A DNA stretch of 64,000 nt from Alicyclobacillus herbarius DSM 13609 (lineage in GTDB: Bacteria; Bacillota; Bacilli; Alicyclobacillales; Alicyclobacillaceae), in contig NZ_AUMH01000006.1 of the NCBI RefSeq assembly GCF_000430585.1, positions 1-64,000 on the forward strand, in the 5' to 3' direction. The notes below the pieces were generated by a model. The model worked only from the letters and a program-made list of their open reading frames with translations, searched no databases and was not told the origin of the DNA. Shown here one piece after another: positions 45,657-54,593 of the stretch. The position numbers were made by a program, and so were the translations under genes. Position 1 is the stretch's first letter. Each line of letters opens with the position of its first letter.

Positions 45657-47177
45657 ATGTCCACCGTATATACGGTCATTGCAGTTTTACCCATTCTTTT
45701 GACCCTGATCTGCTTAACGGGGCTTCGAATGTCCAGTGTTAAGACTGCCGGCTTGGCATATGTCGTTGCAGTTGTTATTGCAGAAATTCCGTGGAAATTC
45801 CAAACATCTGTAAAGTGGATCATGTTAGCTTCAGTCAAGGGCTTGTTGATTGCGCTCATTGTGATATATGTCCTCGTATTTGGACTGTTTCTATACAACA
45901 TTCTGCGTGAAGGACGGGCTATAGACGCGTTTTCCAACCTATTTGCGCGTTATGTACAAAGCCCTGTACAACAAGCATTACTCGTATCTGCTGCTTTAGG
46001 GCCGTTTCTTGAAGCGACAACGGGCTTTGGGATCGGTATCGTTATCGCAGCCCCATTATACCTCGCTATGAGATTTCAGCCGCAAAAAGTGGCGATCCTT
46101 TCGCTGCTTACGCAATCAGCTGTGCCGTGGGGAGCCTTGGCGGTCGGGACCGTTCTTAATTCTGAACTTTCTGGTGTCCCGCTCAGGGCTTTAGGGGTAG
46201 GAAGTGCTATCGTCACAATTCCGCTTTATTTGTTGTATACGATTGTAGCAGTTTGTGTAGCTGGGGGATGGGGAGCGGTGTGGAGGAATGTGCCCATAAT
46301 TCTTTTGGTGTGGGCGTTTCTATGCGTATTTACTTGGGCCGCGAATGATTATGTATCCCCACAATTGGCTGGTGTACTCTCCGGGTTTGTTACGGCTGTA
46401 CTGTTGCTGATTTATTTTCGATTTACTTCGCCGAAAATAAATCAACCGATTCAGAAAATGGCAGTAAGTGATGAAGAAGAGAAGGCGGTCTTGCCGTTTT
46501 GGAAATCTGTGTTCCCCTATAGCATTCTGATTGTGTTCAGCTTAGCAGCAAACCTGTGGCCTATATTGTATCGATGGCTGCATACGGTCCTTGTATGGAG
46601 AGTGCCATCACTCCAGTTTCAGCTTGAACTACTTTATAGTCCAGGGTTTACTCTACTTCTGGCGTCCATTGCAGGTATTGTGATGTATCGGCTTTCTTGG
46701 ACCCAAGTCTGTGACTGTGCAATCAGAACCATCAAGCAAGTGTATCCGGCTGCACTATCTACGGTTGGATTCGTCGCGATGTCTACAGTGATGCAACAGG
46801 CCGGGATGACGGACTTTTTCTCTCATCATCTAGCACAATGGGTTGGAAAAGGATTCCTCTTCGTATCACCAGTCATCGGTGGACTGGGAGGGTTTATTAC
46901 CGGTAGCAACTCGGCTTCTAACGCAATGTTTGCTCCGTTTCAAAATGCAATGGCGCATCAATTGCATCACTCACCTTTGCTGTATGCGATAGTACAGAAC
47001 GTGGCGGCTTCGAATTTGACGATGGAGTCTCCTTCGCGTATTGCGCTTGCAGCTTCCATCGCCAACTTACCCGGAAAGGAAGGAGACCTAACACGTAGAA
47101 TGATTCCGTTAGGATGTTTGGTTATTGTGATAATCGCCATCTATTCAACGATTATGGAGACCCTCGTTTGGAGTTAG
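45657..47177 (+). CDS. L-lactate permease family transporter
   Basis: Membrane carrier of the LctP/GlcA family, 506 residues with about 13 helices. The signature LGPFLEATTGFGIGIVIAAP (about residues 110-129) and the paired glycine-rich GGLGGFITGSNSASNAMF (about 415) are family features. The start ATG at 45657 is preceded by GGGAGGAG. Lactate or glycolate import is the usual role; the divergent XRE-cupin regulator suggests it is inducible. The gene is AT-richer than the rest of the window. Confidence 0.88.
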   Translation: MSTVYTVIAVLPILLTLICLTGLRMSSVKTAGLAYVVAVVIAEIPWKFQTSVKWIMLASVKGLLIALIVIYVLVFGLFLYNILREGRAIDAFSNLFARYVQSPVQQALLVSAALGPFLEATTGFGIGIVIAAPLYLAMRFQPQKVAILSLLTQSAVPWGALAVGTVLNSELSGVPLRALGVGSAIVTIPLYLLYTIVAVCVAGGWGAVWRNVPIILLVWAFLCVFTWAANDYVSPQLAGVLSGFVTAVLLLIYFRFTSPKINQPIQKMAVSDEEEKAVLPFWKSVFPYSILIVFSLAANLWPILYRWLHTVLVWRVPSLQFQLELLYSPGFTLLLASIAGIVMYRLSWTQVCDCAIRTIKQVYPAALSTVGFVAMSTVMQQAGMTDFFSHHLAQWVGKGFLFVSPVIGGLGGFITGSNSASNAMFAPFQNAMAHQLHHSPLLYAIVQNVAASNLTMESPSRIALAASIANLPGKEGDLTRRMIPLGCLVIVIIAIYSTIMETLVWS

Positions 47178-47503
47178 TCTGGGAGTCGGAGTTAGCCATT
47201 CGTAGGTGGCGAGAACATACGAGACACCGAATAGCCCAGAAACTTGGTCGGGAGATATGGTACGAACATTACGCCGTGAGAGTATGTAAGGTTGAACGAG
47301 CATGCATGTTCGAAAGATAAGAGTGGCGATACGCCTGCTTGGCGCTAAATGCCTGCTTGGCGTGTAATTGCGTAGAAAGCCTCTTCTACGTCACGGCCAA
47401 CAACTACAGCGAGACGAAGGAGATAGATTCCTTCAAGACAGCCTGCGGAATAGCGATGTAGGCCTTCTCGCTGGTGGTGCTATGTGGCACTGCTGCTCCA
47501 GCA
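47178..47503. other. Gene-poor region after the permease
   Basis: About 325 bp without a supported gene. The 12-mer GCCTGCTTGGCG occurs twice (near 47332-47361). The DNA looks like decayed sequence at the edge of the pseudogene cluster. Confidence 0.35.
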
Positions 47504-47879
47504 TCAAGAGACGCTGTCAGTTATAGGCCGGGTGAACGGGCGGTATGACACCGGAGATGACAGAACTACGGATGAGTTCACTGTGCCGAACGGAGAGAGT
47601 TGTTGGATAACCTGCTCCAAGTGCCTGACCGACGAGACGGCAACTTTCATCAGCAGGCAGTCTGTTCCGGTGAGCCTGTGGCACTCCAGGACCTCTTCCA
47701 TCTCCTGGATGGTGTCGATGAGTCGCTGATACTGCCCGCTGGTTGCGGTCATGCGTATCATGACTAGCATTGCTGCCCCGACTTTGTACGGATCCACCAC
47801 CGCACAATACCCCTTGATGATTCCTGCTTCCTCCATACGCCGCACACGCTCGGCAACGGCTGGCGCTGTGTAACGAGCC
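47504..47879 (-). pseudogene. Lrp/AsnC regulator, 5'-truncated
   Basis: The frame carries the C-terminal half of the Lrp HTH (APAVAERVRRMEEAGIIKGY) and a complete RAM domain through PFTRPITDS. The N-terminal part of the HTH is missing: homology stops at about 47879, where the sequence joins an MFS fragment on the opposite strand. No start codon with a ribosome site serves it (first GTG 47845). Probably inactive. Confidence 0.7.
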
Positions 47880-48214
47880 AGAGCATTGCCATGTTCCTTG
47901 TGGCACGAGCCTTGTCTGGCTTGGCAGCAGGCGGTATCGTGCCGTCCACGTATGCGTATGTCGGGGATATCGTCCCAGCTGAGCAGCGAGGGCGGGTGAT
48001 GGGTGTCGTCATGTCCGGATGGTCGTTGGCTCTGATCCTTGGGGTACCCTTTGGGGGCTGGCTGGGAAGCCGCTTGGGTTGGCGATTGGCGTTTGTCGCC
48101 CTTTCCGGTCTTGCTTTGCTAGCCGTAGTAATCCTCGGACTCTTGCAACCTGAGTACACGAGGCAGGCTTCGGCGCCCAAGAGTGCCGCGCCGAGCCGCC
48201 TGCCTGAGCATTAA
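47870..48214 (+). pseudogene. MFS transporter fragment
   Basis: About 115 codons covering roughly helices 4-6 of a DHA1-type MFS carrier: FLVARALSGLAAGGIVPSTY, then the loop motif AEQRGRVMGVVMSGW and FGGWLGSRLGWRLAF. The first three helices and the whole C-terminal half are missing; the frame ends at a stop within the central loop. It is fused end to end with the truncated Lrp gene, pointing to a deletion that joined two genes. Confidence 0.75.
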
Positions 48215-48229
48215 AGGAAACAATCGATC

Positions 48230-49129
48230 CTAGTGCGCCCTGCCAGCCAGCGGATTGGTCCGTGCGACCTCCTCTGCGAATTTCTCGGGGTCCACGACGT
48301 AGCGCTTGAGGAACGACGCGACGACCGTGGCGCTGGCCTCGGTCAAACTCGGTGTGATATCGAATTCGTGGTTGACCCCTGAGAAAAGGTGCAGTTCGGA
48401 CGGTACCTGCGCCGCCTGGAGCTTCTCGAAGAGGCTCAGAGAGCCAGCGTGCGCCACCAGCATGTCAGCGGTGCCGTGCAAGAGGATCGTGGGAGGAAAC
48501 ACCTCGGTGACATAATTGATGGGGCTTGCCGACGCAGCCTCTTCATCTGTGGCCGCTTGCCCTAAGAGCATCGCCGCAGGAATCGAACCATCGGCCCCTC
48601 GAATCGCCTGGAGGGCCTCCGGCTCCAAATGCCCGGCGCTCAAGTCGGGCATCGCCCGGCCCGCATCGAGACGCACTATTGGGTAATAGGCGACGACGGC
48701 AGAGATCGGGCCAGCCGGAGGCGAGCCAGCAAAATCGGGATCGAACTCTGGCCTGCCAGAGGTGCCCGCGGCCATCAGGGCCAGGTGGGCACCTGCGCTG
48801 TGGCCTTGTAGCACGAGCCTGTTTGGATCAATGCCGAGTTCACTGGCATGGGCGCGTGTCCAGCGAATGGCCGTTTTGACATCGTGGAGCTGGCCTGGCC
48901 ATGGGATCTCGTTGAGCAACCGATACTCGACGGCCAGAACGCTAAACCCACGATTGGCCAGGGCTTCGCAACGAGACTGCATCAACTTTCTATCACCTAC
49001 CCTCCACCCACCGCCGTGAAGGACGAGAACGGCCGTGCGGTGGTTCAGGGAGCCTGTCGGCTGGTAGATATCGACGTGCATTTCGCGATCCTTACGGGTC
49101 CCGTACAAGACGTCAAATCGAATGCTCAT
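48230..49129 (-). CDS. Alpha/beta-hydrolase esterase (HSL/BD-FAE-like)
   Basis: A 299-residue serine esterase. The oxyanion motif HGGGWRVGD (about residue 40), nucleophile elbow GHSAGAHLA (about 112), an Asp in HGTADMLVAH (about 220) and the His in SGVNHEFD (about 252) make a full catalytic triad. The ATG at 49129 has GGAGGG 7 nt upstream. It lies just downstream of the flavin oxidoreductase remnant in the same direction; the two were probably an operon. Substrate unknown. Confidence 0.88.
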   Translation of the reverse strand: MSIRFDVLYGTRKDREMHVDIYQPTGSLNHRTAVLVLHGGGWRVGDRKLMQSRCEALANRGFSVLAVEYRLLNEIPWPGQLHDVKTAIRWTRAHASELGIDPNRLVLQGHSAGAHLALMAAGTSGRPEFDPDFAGSPPAGPISAVVAYYPIVRLDAGRAMPDLSAGHLEPEALQAIRGADGSIPAAMLLGQAATDEEAASASPINYVTEVFPPTILLHGTADMLVAHAGSLSLFEKLQAAQVPSELHLFSGVNHEFDITPSLTEASATVVASFLKRYVVDPEKFAEEVARTNPLAGRAH

Positions 49130-49176
49130 AAATACACCCTCCTTCGTTGTGCATGCTCCAAATGTGGCGAGCGTCG

Positions 49177-50245
49177 TTAAAGGGCAGTTGTGCCAACCTC
49201 TGCGGCGCGCAGGATTGGGGCAACACGGGTGCCCAGCAGTTCATGAGAGTGAGTGAGATCGTCGTGAGAAAACATCGCGAAATCGACCCAGGCCATGACG
49301 ACGCCGTAACCACCCGCGCGGCACTGCTCAATCAGTTGTTCGGCAACCGTTTCAGGTGAACCGATGACAAAGTCGTCCGGGTGCATCAACATGCGCTGAA
49401 TATTCGGGTCAGCCGTCTCGAACGCCGTCGCACCGTCGTTGCGCGTCCGGTTTGCGATAGCCGCACCGTCACGAATCAGGTCAAATGAGGCTTCGTACTT
49501 CTCCCGGGCTTCGGCGTCAGAATCTGCGACGAAGACCCTGCGTCGCAGACCCAGCATGGAGGGACTGGTCGGCTTCCCTGCCGCCTCGGCCGCTTCGCGG
49601 TAACGGGCGGCGAGCGCGGCAGCTACCGGCGTGGGCGACCACGCGGTACACAGCTTGTAGCCGCGTTCGCCGCACCAGGCCGCCGAATCCGGCGACGTGA
49701 CCGTCACCCACACTGACTGCCCCGGATGCAGGCGCGGGCGGGGCACGATCGGGACTTGTTCAAGGTTGGAGAAGGCGTCGTGATGGGTGACGAGAGGCTC
49801 TGCGAGCGCCTTGGCGAGCACCTCAATGGCACTGTAGTAGCGCGGGCGAACCTGCTCCGCTGGAACACCGGCCATAACGGCCTCGCTTGGTCCGGCACCT
49901 GGGCGAAACCCCAGGCTCAAAGCGACCGTGAGTGAGGTAGTTGAGCATGCCACACTCTTCGGCATACCGCCTGCCGTCGTGCATCGACAGCACACTTCCC
50001 AGCGTCGTGAACCGGAGCCTCTGGGTCCGCGCCGCGACCATTGCGACGAACAGGTGTGGTGAGGGCAAGAGGACCGGGCCGAAGTGGTGCTCGCCCCAGG
50101 CAAGGCCGTCAAAACCCCAGCGCTCGCAATTCACCCAGAGGTCCAGGTAGCGGTCATACGATACCTGAATGTCATCTGGTGTGAGTTCAGTGATTGGTGC
50201 ATACCTTTGCGGAAGGGGCAAGTAAAAACCCCAGGTTTCAATCAT
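49177..50245 (-). pseudogene. LLM-class flavin-dependent oxidoreductase, frameshifted
   Basis: The N-terminal part (from ATG 50245, good AAAGGAG site) reads MIETWGFYLPLPQRYAP and continues to the family motif YLTHGRFEPGVSP; the rest, GAGPSEAVMAGVPAEQVRPR to the end, is in another frame. The switch lies near 49899-49910, consistent with a one-base change. Together the two parts make a luciferase-like protein of normal length (about 355 residues). Either a recent pseudogene or a sequencing error. Confidence 0.75.
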
Positions 50246-50716
50246 ACCGTTTCTCCTTTCTCATTCAATGGCATGTCGATCATTGACAGCGCTTTCACGC
50301 AGGATGACCCCCACACGATGGATAGGGGTCGCTCGTTCCTGCAATTCCACGCTGCTTTACTGTGAAAGTGCAAACAGGTTCGGAATTGCTGACCCACTAA
50401 CTCTTGGTCTAAAAGTAAAGGTAAATCTAGCATCGCTAGTTTGTCAAAACTTTTCGGATCTCCTTTCGGCTATTGTATCGGGGAACGCTGTCATAGTAAT
50501 TGACGGCGCGTCCGCCGGCACTCCTTACGTCCTCAGGCAACATGCTGTGCGCAGAAGTCCACTTCTACGACAGATGGGGTTGTGAGTGTTCGGGAGTAAA
50601 AAGATTCCTCATCACGGTTCCATTACTTTAGAGCAACGCGCAATTACGTGTATGATTGAGGTTGGTTCGACCGCTCATCCGATCAGAGAGATACTTCGTC
50701 AATGGAGGGACGACCG
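50246..50716. other. Divergent intergenic region with a candidate promoter/operator
   Basis: Between the flavin oxidoreductase remnant and the nitroreductase. On the minus strand TTGACA (50442-50447) is followed by a perfect palindrome CTAGC-ATC-GCTAG (50427-50439) in the spacer, which would suit a repressor. No gene is supported in this stretch. Confidence 0.45.
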
Positions 50717-51340
50717 ATGCAGAAAGTAGTGGATGGTCTGACAGAAGAGGTGGCTCAACATCGCAAGCCATCATATGAAGTTCCTGCCGTCTTTCTAAAC
50801 CGATGGTCACCGCGGGCGTTTGCCGAACGACCGGTGGCCGACGAGTTGCTGTATCAGGTTCTCGAGGCGGCGCGTTGGGCGCCGTCGAGCTACAATGAAC
50901 AGCCGTGGCGCTTCATCATCGCGCGCACGGAGGAAAACCGGAGGTTGTTCTGCGAGTTCATCAACCCGCGTAATGTCGTCTGGTGTCAAAACGCGCCGGT
51001 ACTGGCCCTGCTCGTATCGTACACACGTATAAAGGATGGGCTCCCCAATCGCAAGCACGCCTTTGACGCTGGAGCGGCTTGGGCATCGTTGGCACTCGCA
51101 GCGACGGAACTGGGACTGACTACACACGCGATGGGCGCCTTTGACACAGACAAGGCCCGCACAGTGTTGGGAATTCCCGAGGAGTATGAACCGCAGATTG
51201 TGATTGCCATCGGCTATCGAGGTGATGCTAAAAACCTGCCGGAGGAGTTTCGGGAACGCGAAAAGCCGTCCGACCGGCGGCCACTGGCAGAGACGGTGTT
51301 CGAAGGCCGCTTCGGTGTTGCAGTCGCCGGCTTGAAGTGA
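50717..51340 (+). CDS. Nitroreductase-family flavoprotein (paralogue)
   Basis: A 207-residue FMN oxidoreductase very similar over its whole length to the gene at 24121: shared segments include VPAVF-NRWSPR-FAERPV and TVFEGRFG near the end. The start ATG at 50717 is 7 nt after GGAGGG. The copy lies in the accessory island, the other in the backbone. It may share a detoxification role; the substrate is unknown. Confidence 0.87.
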   Translation: MQKVVDGLTEEVAQHRKPSYEVPAVFLNRWSPRAFAERPVADELLYQVLEAARWAPSSYNEQPWRFIIARTEENRRLFCEFINPRNVVWCQNAPVLALLVSYTRIKDGLPNRKHAFDAGAAWASLALAATELGLTTHAMGAFDTDKARTVLGIPEEYEPQIVIAIGYRGDAKNLPEEFREREKPSDRRPLAETVFEGRFGVAVAGLK

Positions 51341-51493
51341 CCGCAGGTCTCCGGTCCGGTCGCTCACATATACCAAGCTGGCAAGATGGCCGTTCGGCTT
51401 AGGCAATTTCAAGGGTGAAATAAACGGGCTGCGCCCGCCTACCAAAACGTCTGCGTTGAGAATCATGAGAAGAGAGATGCTATAGTGTTCTAA

Positions 51494-51505
51494 AAACGAT
51501 CGTTT
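51494..51505. repeat. 12-bp perfect palindrome
   Basis: AAACGATCGTTT with outer ATAGT/ACTAT arms lies between the nitroreductase gene and the IS remnant. It could be a weak terminator or an insertion target; no further support. Confidence 0.35.
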
Positions 51506-51528
51506 CTGATACTATCCGCTCTAGGTGT

Positions 51529-51732
51529 TCAATTATTGGCACCTATCACCATATGGAGTCGCCGCTCCAAGTTCATCACTAGCATTTGCTGCGCGATAAC
51601 CGTCTCGCTCGTTGCCCGCAGGCGCACCCGAATCAAGCCTAGACCGTACAGACGCTTGCCTTCGCCGAACTTCCCTTCAATTTCGTTTCGTTCCACTGCG
51701 TCCTGTCTCTTAATCCGTGTCTGTTCTGCCCT
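51529..51732 (-). mobile_element. IS1182-like transposase 3' remnant
   Basis: The last 67 codons of a DDE transposase: ERNEIEGKFGEGKRLYGLGL (with the final catalytic Glu) and ATSETVIAQQMLVMNLERRL are typical of IS1182 elements. The rest of the transposase is missing: homology stops near 51735, where a metF fragment begins on the opposite strand. No terminal inverted repeat was recognised. Confidence 0.78.
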
Positions 51733-51741
51733 CGCCGTCTT

Positions 51742-52219
51742 TGAGGGCCGACCGCAACCGTCGCGATTTATCGTCGGGACCTCGTTTAACCCCCACGTGC
51801 TGCACTTCGACAAGGCCATCGACCGCTTGCGGCGCAAACTGGACGCCGGCGCCGACTTCGTGATGACGCAGCCGATGTTCGATTCGAGGATGTTCGAGCG
51901 CATAGCCCGGGCGACGGAGGCGTTTGGCGTGCCAGTGTCTGTTGGCGTGATGCCCTTGACGAGCGCCCGCAACGCCCAGTTCCTGCACAACGACGTGCCT
52001 GGAATCCGCATCCCAGAGCACGTGCAGGAACGGATGAACGCCGCTCCGCCAGAGGCGGCCGCCGACGACGAGGGGCTGCGCATCGCAGAGGCGCTGACTG
52101 CCGAGGCCTTGCTCCACTTCAACGGCATTTACCTGATTACGCCGTTTCTGCGTTACGAGTTGACGATCCAGTTGACCGAGTTCATCCGCGCGGCAGAGGG
52201 AGCGCGGCGGCGAGCGTGA
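51742..52219 (+). pseudogene. Methylenetetrahydrofolate reductase (MetF/YitJ) C-terminal remnant
   Basis: Encodes about 155 residues matching the end of the MTHFR domain: FIVGTSFNPHVLHFDKAIDR, LDAGADFVMTQPMFD, VGVMPLTSARNAQFLHND and GIYLITPFLRYELTIQL. The N-terminal two thirds (and the homocysteine methyltransferase part of YitJ-type proteins) are lost at the junction with the IS remnant near 51735. No own start signal. Not functional. Confidence 0.8.
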
Positions 52220-52326
52220 TCAAGAGGACAGGACCAGGCTCTCTGTTGGACAACTCGTCCTTCGAGAGTGATGTTGAACCGATTGGGGATCAATGGTCCC
52301 CGTGGGGGACGGGTTCACCCGTTGTT

Positions 52327-52341
52327 GTTCCAAGATGGAAC
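52327..52341 (+). promoter_or_regulatory. Candidate AcoR-type enhancer site
   Basis: Perfect 6-3-6 inverted repeat GTTCCA-AGA-TGGAAC, about 85 bp upstream of the sigma-54 promoter of the aldehyde dehydrogenase. Binding by the regulator at 54594 is inferred. Confidence 0.6.
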
Positions 52342-52425
52342 TTATGTACCGGATTGGCGCACTGCTTGTTGAAAGCGCTCCCCCCATCCAAGTGAGAAGC
52401 CCCTGGACGGTCCGTATTCAGCCAT

Positions 52426-52440
52426 TGGCACGGATCTTGC
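52426..52440 (+). promoter_or_regulatory. Sigma-54 (-24/-12) promoter
   Basis: TGGCACGGATCTTGC matches the sigma-54 consensus with 10 nt between GG and GC. It lies 44 bp before the aldehyde dehydrogenase start. Confidence 0.9.
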
Positions 52441-52483
52441 ATAAACAGATCTACGTGAAATTCTCCCAAGGAGGTATGTAACC

Positions 52484-54004
52484 GTGCTTTATGAACAACC
52501 CGGACAACCAGGCAGCAAGATCACCTTCAAGAGCCGCTACGACAATTACATTGGTGGAAAATGGGTGTCACCAGTCAAGGGGAACTATTTTGTCAATATA
52601 TCTCCGGTCAACGGCAAGCCATTCTGTGAGGTGGCAAGGTCAACAGCGGAAGACATCGAGTTGGCTCTCGATGCTGCCCATAAGGCCAAAGAGGCGTGGG
52701 GCCGGACATCAGTTGCCAAACGGGCCGAGGTTTTGAACAAGATTGCGGATTGCATGGAAGCGAACCTGGAGATGTTGGCGGTCGCGGAAGTATGGGACAA
52801 CGGAAAACCCATTCGTGAGACATTGGGGGCTGACATTCCGCTCGCCATTGATCACTTCCGGTATTTTGCCGGGGTTATTCGCGCTCAAGAAGGGGCTATC
52901 AGCGAAATTGACCACGATACTGTTGCCTATCATTTTCATGAACCTATCGGCGTGGTCGGCCAGATCATCCCGTGGAATTTCCCTCTTCTCATGGCCGCAT
53001 GGAAGCTCGCTCCCGCTCTTGCTGCGGGGAACTGCGTCGTGTTGAAACCGGCGGAACAGACGCCCGCCAGCATCATGGTTCTCATGGAACTCATCGGCGA
53101 CCTCCTTCCGCCTGGCGTTGTCAACGTGGTCAACGGATTCGGAGTCGAAGCAGGCAAGCCTCTGGCACAAAATCCGCGAATTAACAAGGTGGCTTTCACC
53201 GGTGAAACGACCACGGGGCGACTGATCATGCAGTATGCTTCCGAAAACATTATTCCGGTCACATTGGAGTTGGGCGGTAAGTCGCCGAACGTCTTCTTCG
53301 AGGACGTCTTAGCTGAGGAGGATGAGTTTCTCGATAAAGCGCTTGAAGGATTCACCATGTTTGCCTTCAACCAAGGAGAGGTGTGCACCTGCCCGTCTCG
53401 AGCCCTTATCCAAGAAAGTATCTACGATGATTTCCTGGACCGTGCCATCAAGCGCACCCAGGCGGTGAAGCTAGGCAACCCGTTGGATACCGAAACAATG
53501 GTTGGCGCTCAGGCCTCGACGGATCAGCTCGAAAAAATCCTGTCCTACATCGATCTCGGAAAACAGGAAGGCGCACAGTTGCTTCTTGGTGGCGAGCGAA
53601 ATTACCTGCCCGGAGACCTCGCCGACGGATATTACGTCAAGCCGACCATTTTTGCGGGTCATAACAAGATGCGAATCTTCCAGGAAGAAATTTTCGGACC
53701 GGTCTTGTCGGTGACTTCCTTCAAGGATATGGACCATGCACTAGAGATATCCAACGATACGCTATACGGACTCGGTGCAGGCGTCTGGACGAGAAACATC
53801 AACACGGCGTACCGCATGGGCCGTGGCATCCAGGCAGGCCGGGTATGGGTGAACACGTATCATATGTATCCTGCACACGCCGCCTTTGGTGGATACAAAC
53901 ACTCCGGCTTCGGTCGCGAAAACCACAAGATGATGCTGGAACACTACCAGCAGACGAAAAATTTGCTGATCAGCTACAGCACGAAAAGCCGCGGCCTGTT
54001 CTGA
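52484..54004 (+). CDS. Aldehyde dehydrogenase (acetaldehyde type, ExaC/AcoD-like)
   Basis: NAD-dependent oxidation of acetaldehyde or a similar aldehyde. The glutamate motif [12 protein letters not shown] (about residue 263) and a cysteine-rich catalytic segment [15 protein letters not shown] (about 298) identify the ExaC/AldB-like group; 506 residues. The start is a GTG at 52484, 9 nt after GGAGG. It is followed 41 bp later by a DUF779 gene, a common pair, and preceded by a sigma-54 promoter with an enhancer-like repeat. Regulation by the convergent AcoR-like protein is likely. Confidence 0.92.
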   Translation: MLYEQPGQPGSKITFKSRYDNYIGGKWVSPVKGNYFVNISPVNGKPFCEVARSTAEDIELALDAAHKAKEAWGRTSVAKRAEVLNKIADCMEANLEMLAVAEVWDNGKPIRETLGADIPLAIDHFRYFAGVIRAQEGAISEIDHDTVAYHFHEPIGVVGQIIPWNFPLLMAAWKLAPALAAGNCVVLKPAEQTPASIMVLMELIGDLLPPGVVNVVNGFGVEAGKPLAQNPRINKVAFTGETTTGRLIMQYASENIIPVTLELGGKSPNVFFEDVLAEEDEFLDKALEGFTMFAFNQGEVCTCPSRALIQESIYDDFLDRAIKRTQAVKLGNPLDTETMVGAQASTDQLEKILSYIDLGKQEGAQLLLGGERNYLPGDLADGYYVKPTIFAGHNKMRIFQEEIFGPVLSVTSFKDMDHALEISNDTLYGLGAGVWTRNINTAYRMGRGIQAGRVWVNTYHMYPAHAAFGGYKHSGFGRENHKMMLEHYQQTKNLLISYSTKSRGLF

Positions 54005-54045
54005 CAGCGAATTGGCACCGGCTCCAGAAAGGAGAGTCAAGAGCG

Positions 54046-54414
54046 GTGGATACACGGAGAGTCGTCGCAACAGACGCCGCCCTATCCCTGATCAACAAAC
54101 TCAAATCCATCCACGGTCCGCTCATGTTCCATCAGTCAGGCGGGTGTTGCGACGGCAGTGCCCCGATGTGTTATCCACTTGGAGAGTTTAAGGTAGGCAG
54201 CCAAGACGTGCACCTGGGAGACGTCGGTGGCTGCCCCTTTTACATGAGCAAGGCGCAATACATGTACTGGCGCCACACGCAACTGATCATTGATGTGGTG
54301 CCAGGACGAGGCAGCGGATTTTCTTTAGAGAGTCCAGCAGGCTTGCGATTCATCACCCGTTCGCGAGCGTTTACTGACGAAGAGTGGGATGCTGTCCGAA
54401 ACCAGGCAGAGTGA
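54046..54414 (+). CDS. DUF779-domain protein
   Basis: A 122-residue protein that commonly follows acetaldehyde dehydrogenase genes; its function is not established. The conserved Cys-rich HQSGGCCDGSAPMC (about 27-40) and DVGGCPFYMSKAQY (about 62) suggest metal binding. The start is a GTG at 54046, with AAAGGAGAG upstream. The frame stays open to 53845 but that overlaps the dehydrogenase. Confidence 0.88.
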   Translation: MDTRRVVATDAALSLINKLKSIHGPLMFHQSGGCCDGSAPMCYPLGEFKVGSQDVHLGDVGGCPFYMSKAQYMYWRHTQLIIDVVPGRGSGFSLESPAGLRFITRSRAFTDEEWDAVRNQAE

Positions 54415-54504
54415 TGGCCCACGCCAACGGCGTATGTTCGATGCCCCTTTTAGTCACCTTCTGGGGGCCTTCTTTTTTTTTCGCGGCGTGGGTGAGAACG
54501 CGGC

Positions 54505-54549
54505 GCCCCGCCCGGGGAGCTTCGGCAACAGAACCGGGCCGGGCGGGGC
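54505..54549. terminator. Strong GC hairpin between convergent genes
   Basis: A perfect 11-bp stem GCCCCGCCCGG/CCGGGCGGGGC with a 23-nt loop lies between the DUF779 gene and the convergent sigma-54 regulator. It has no direct U-tract; a run of T (54473-54481) stands on the DUF779 side. Probably helps end both transcripts. Confidence 0.5.
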
Positions 54550-54593
54550 ACATTCGGCCTATAGGGGAAACATAGGTGGAAATCCACCAATAC

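Noticed and set aside
47114-47320. A 68-codon plus-strand frame overlapping the permease end
   Set aside because: It starts inside the permease gene in another frame and has no ribosome site.
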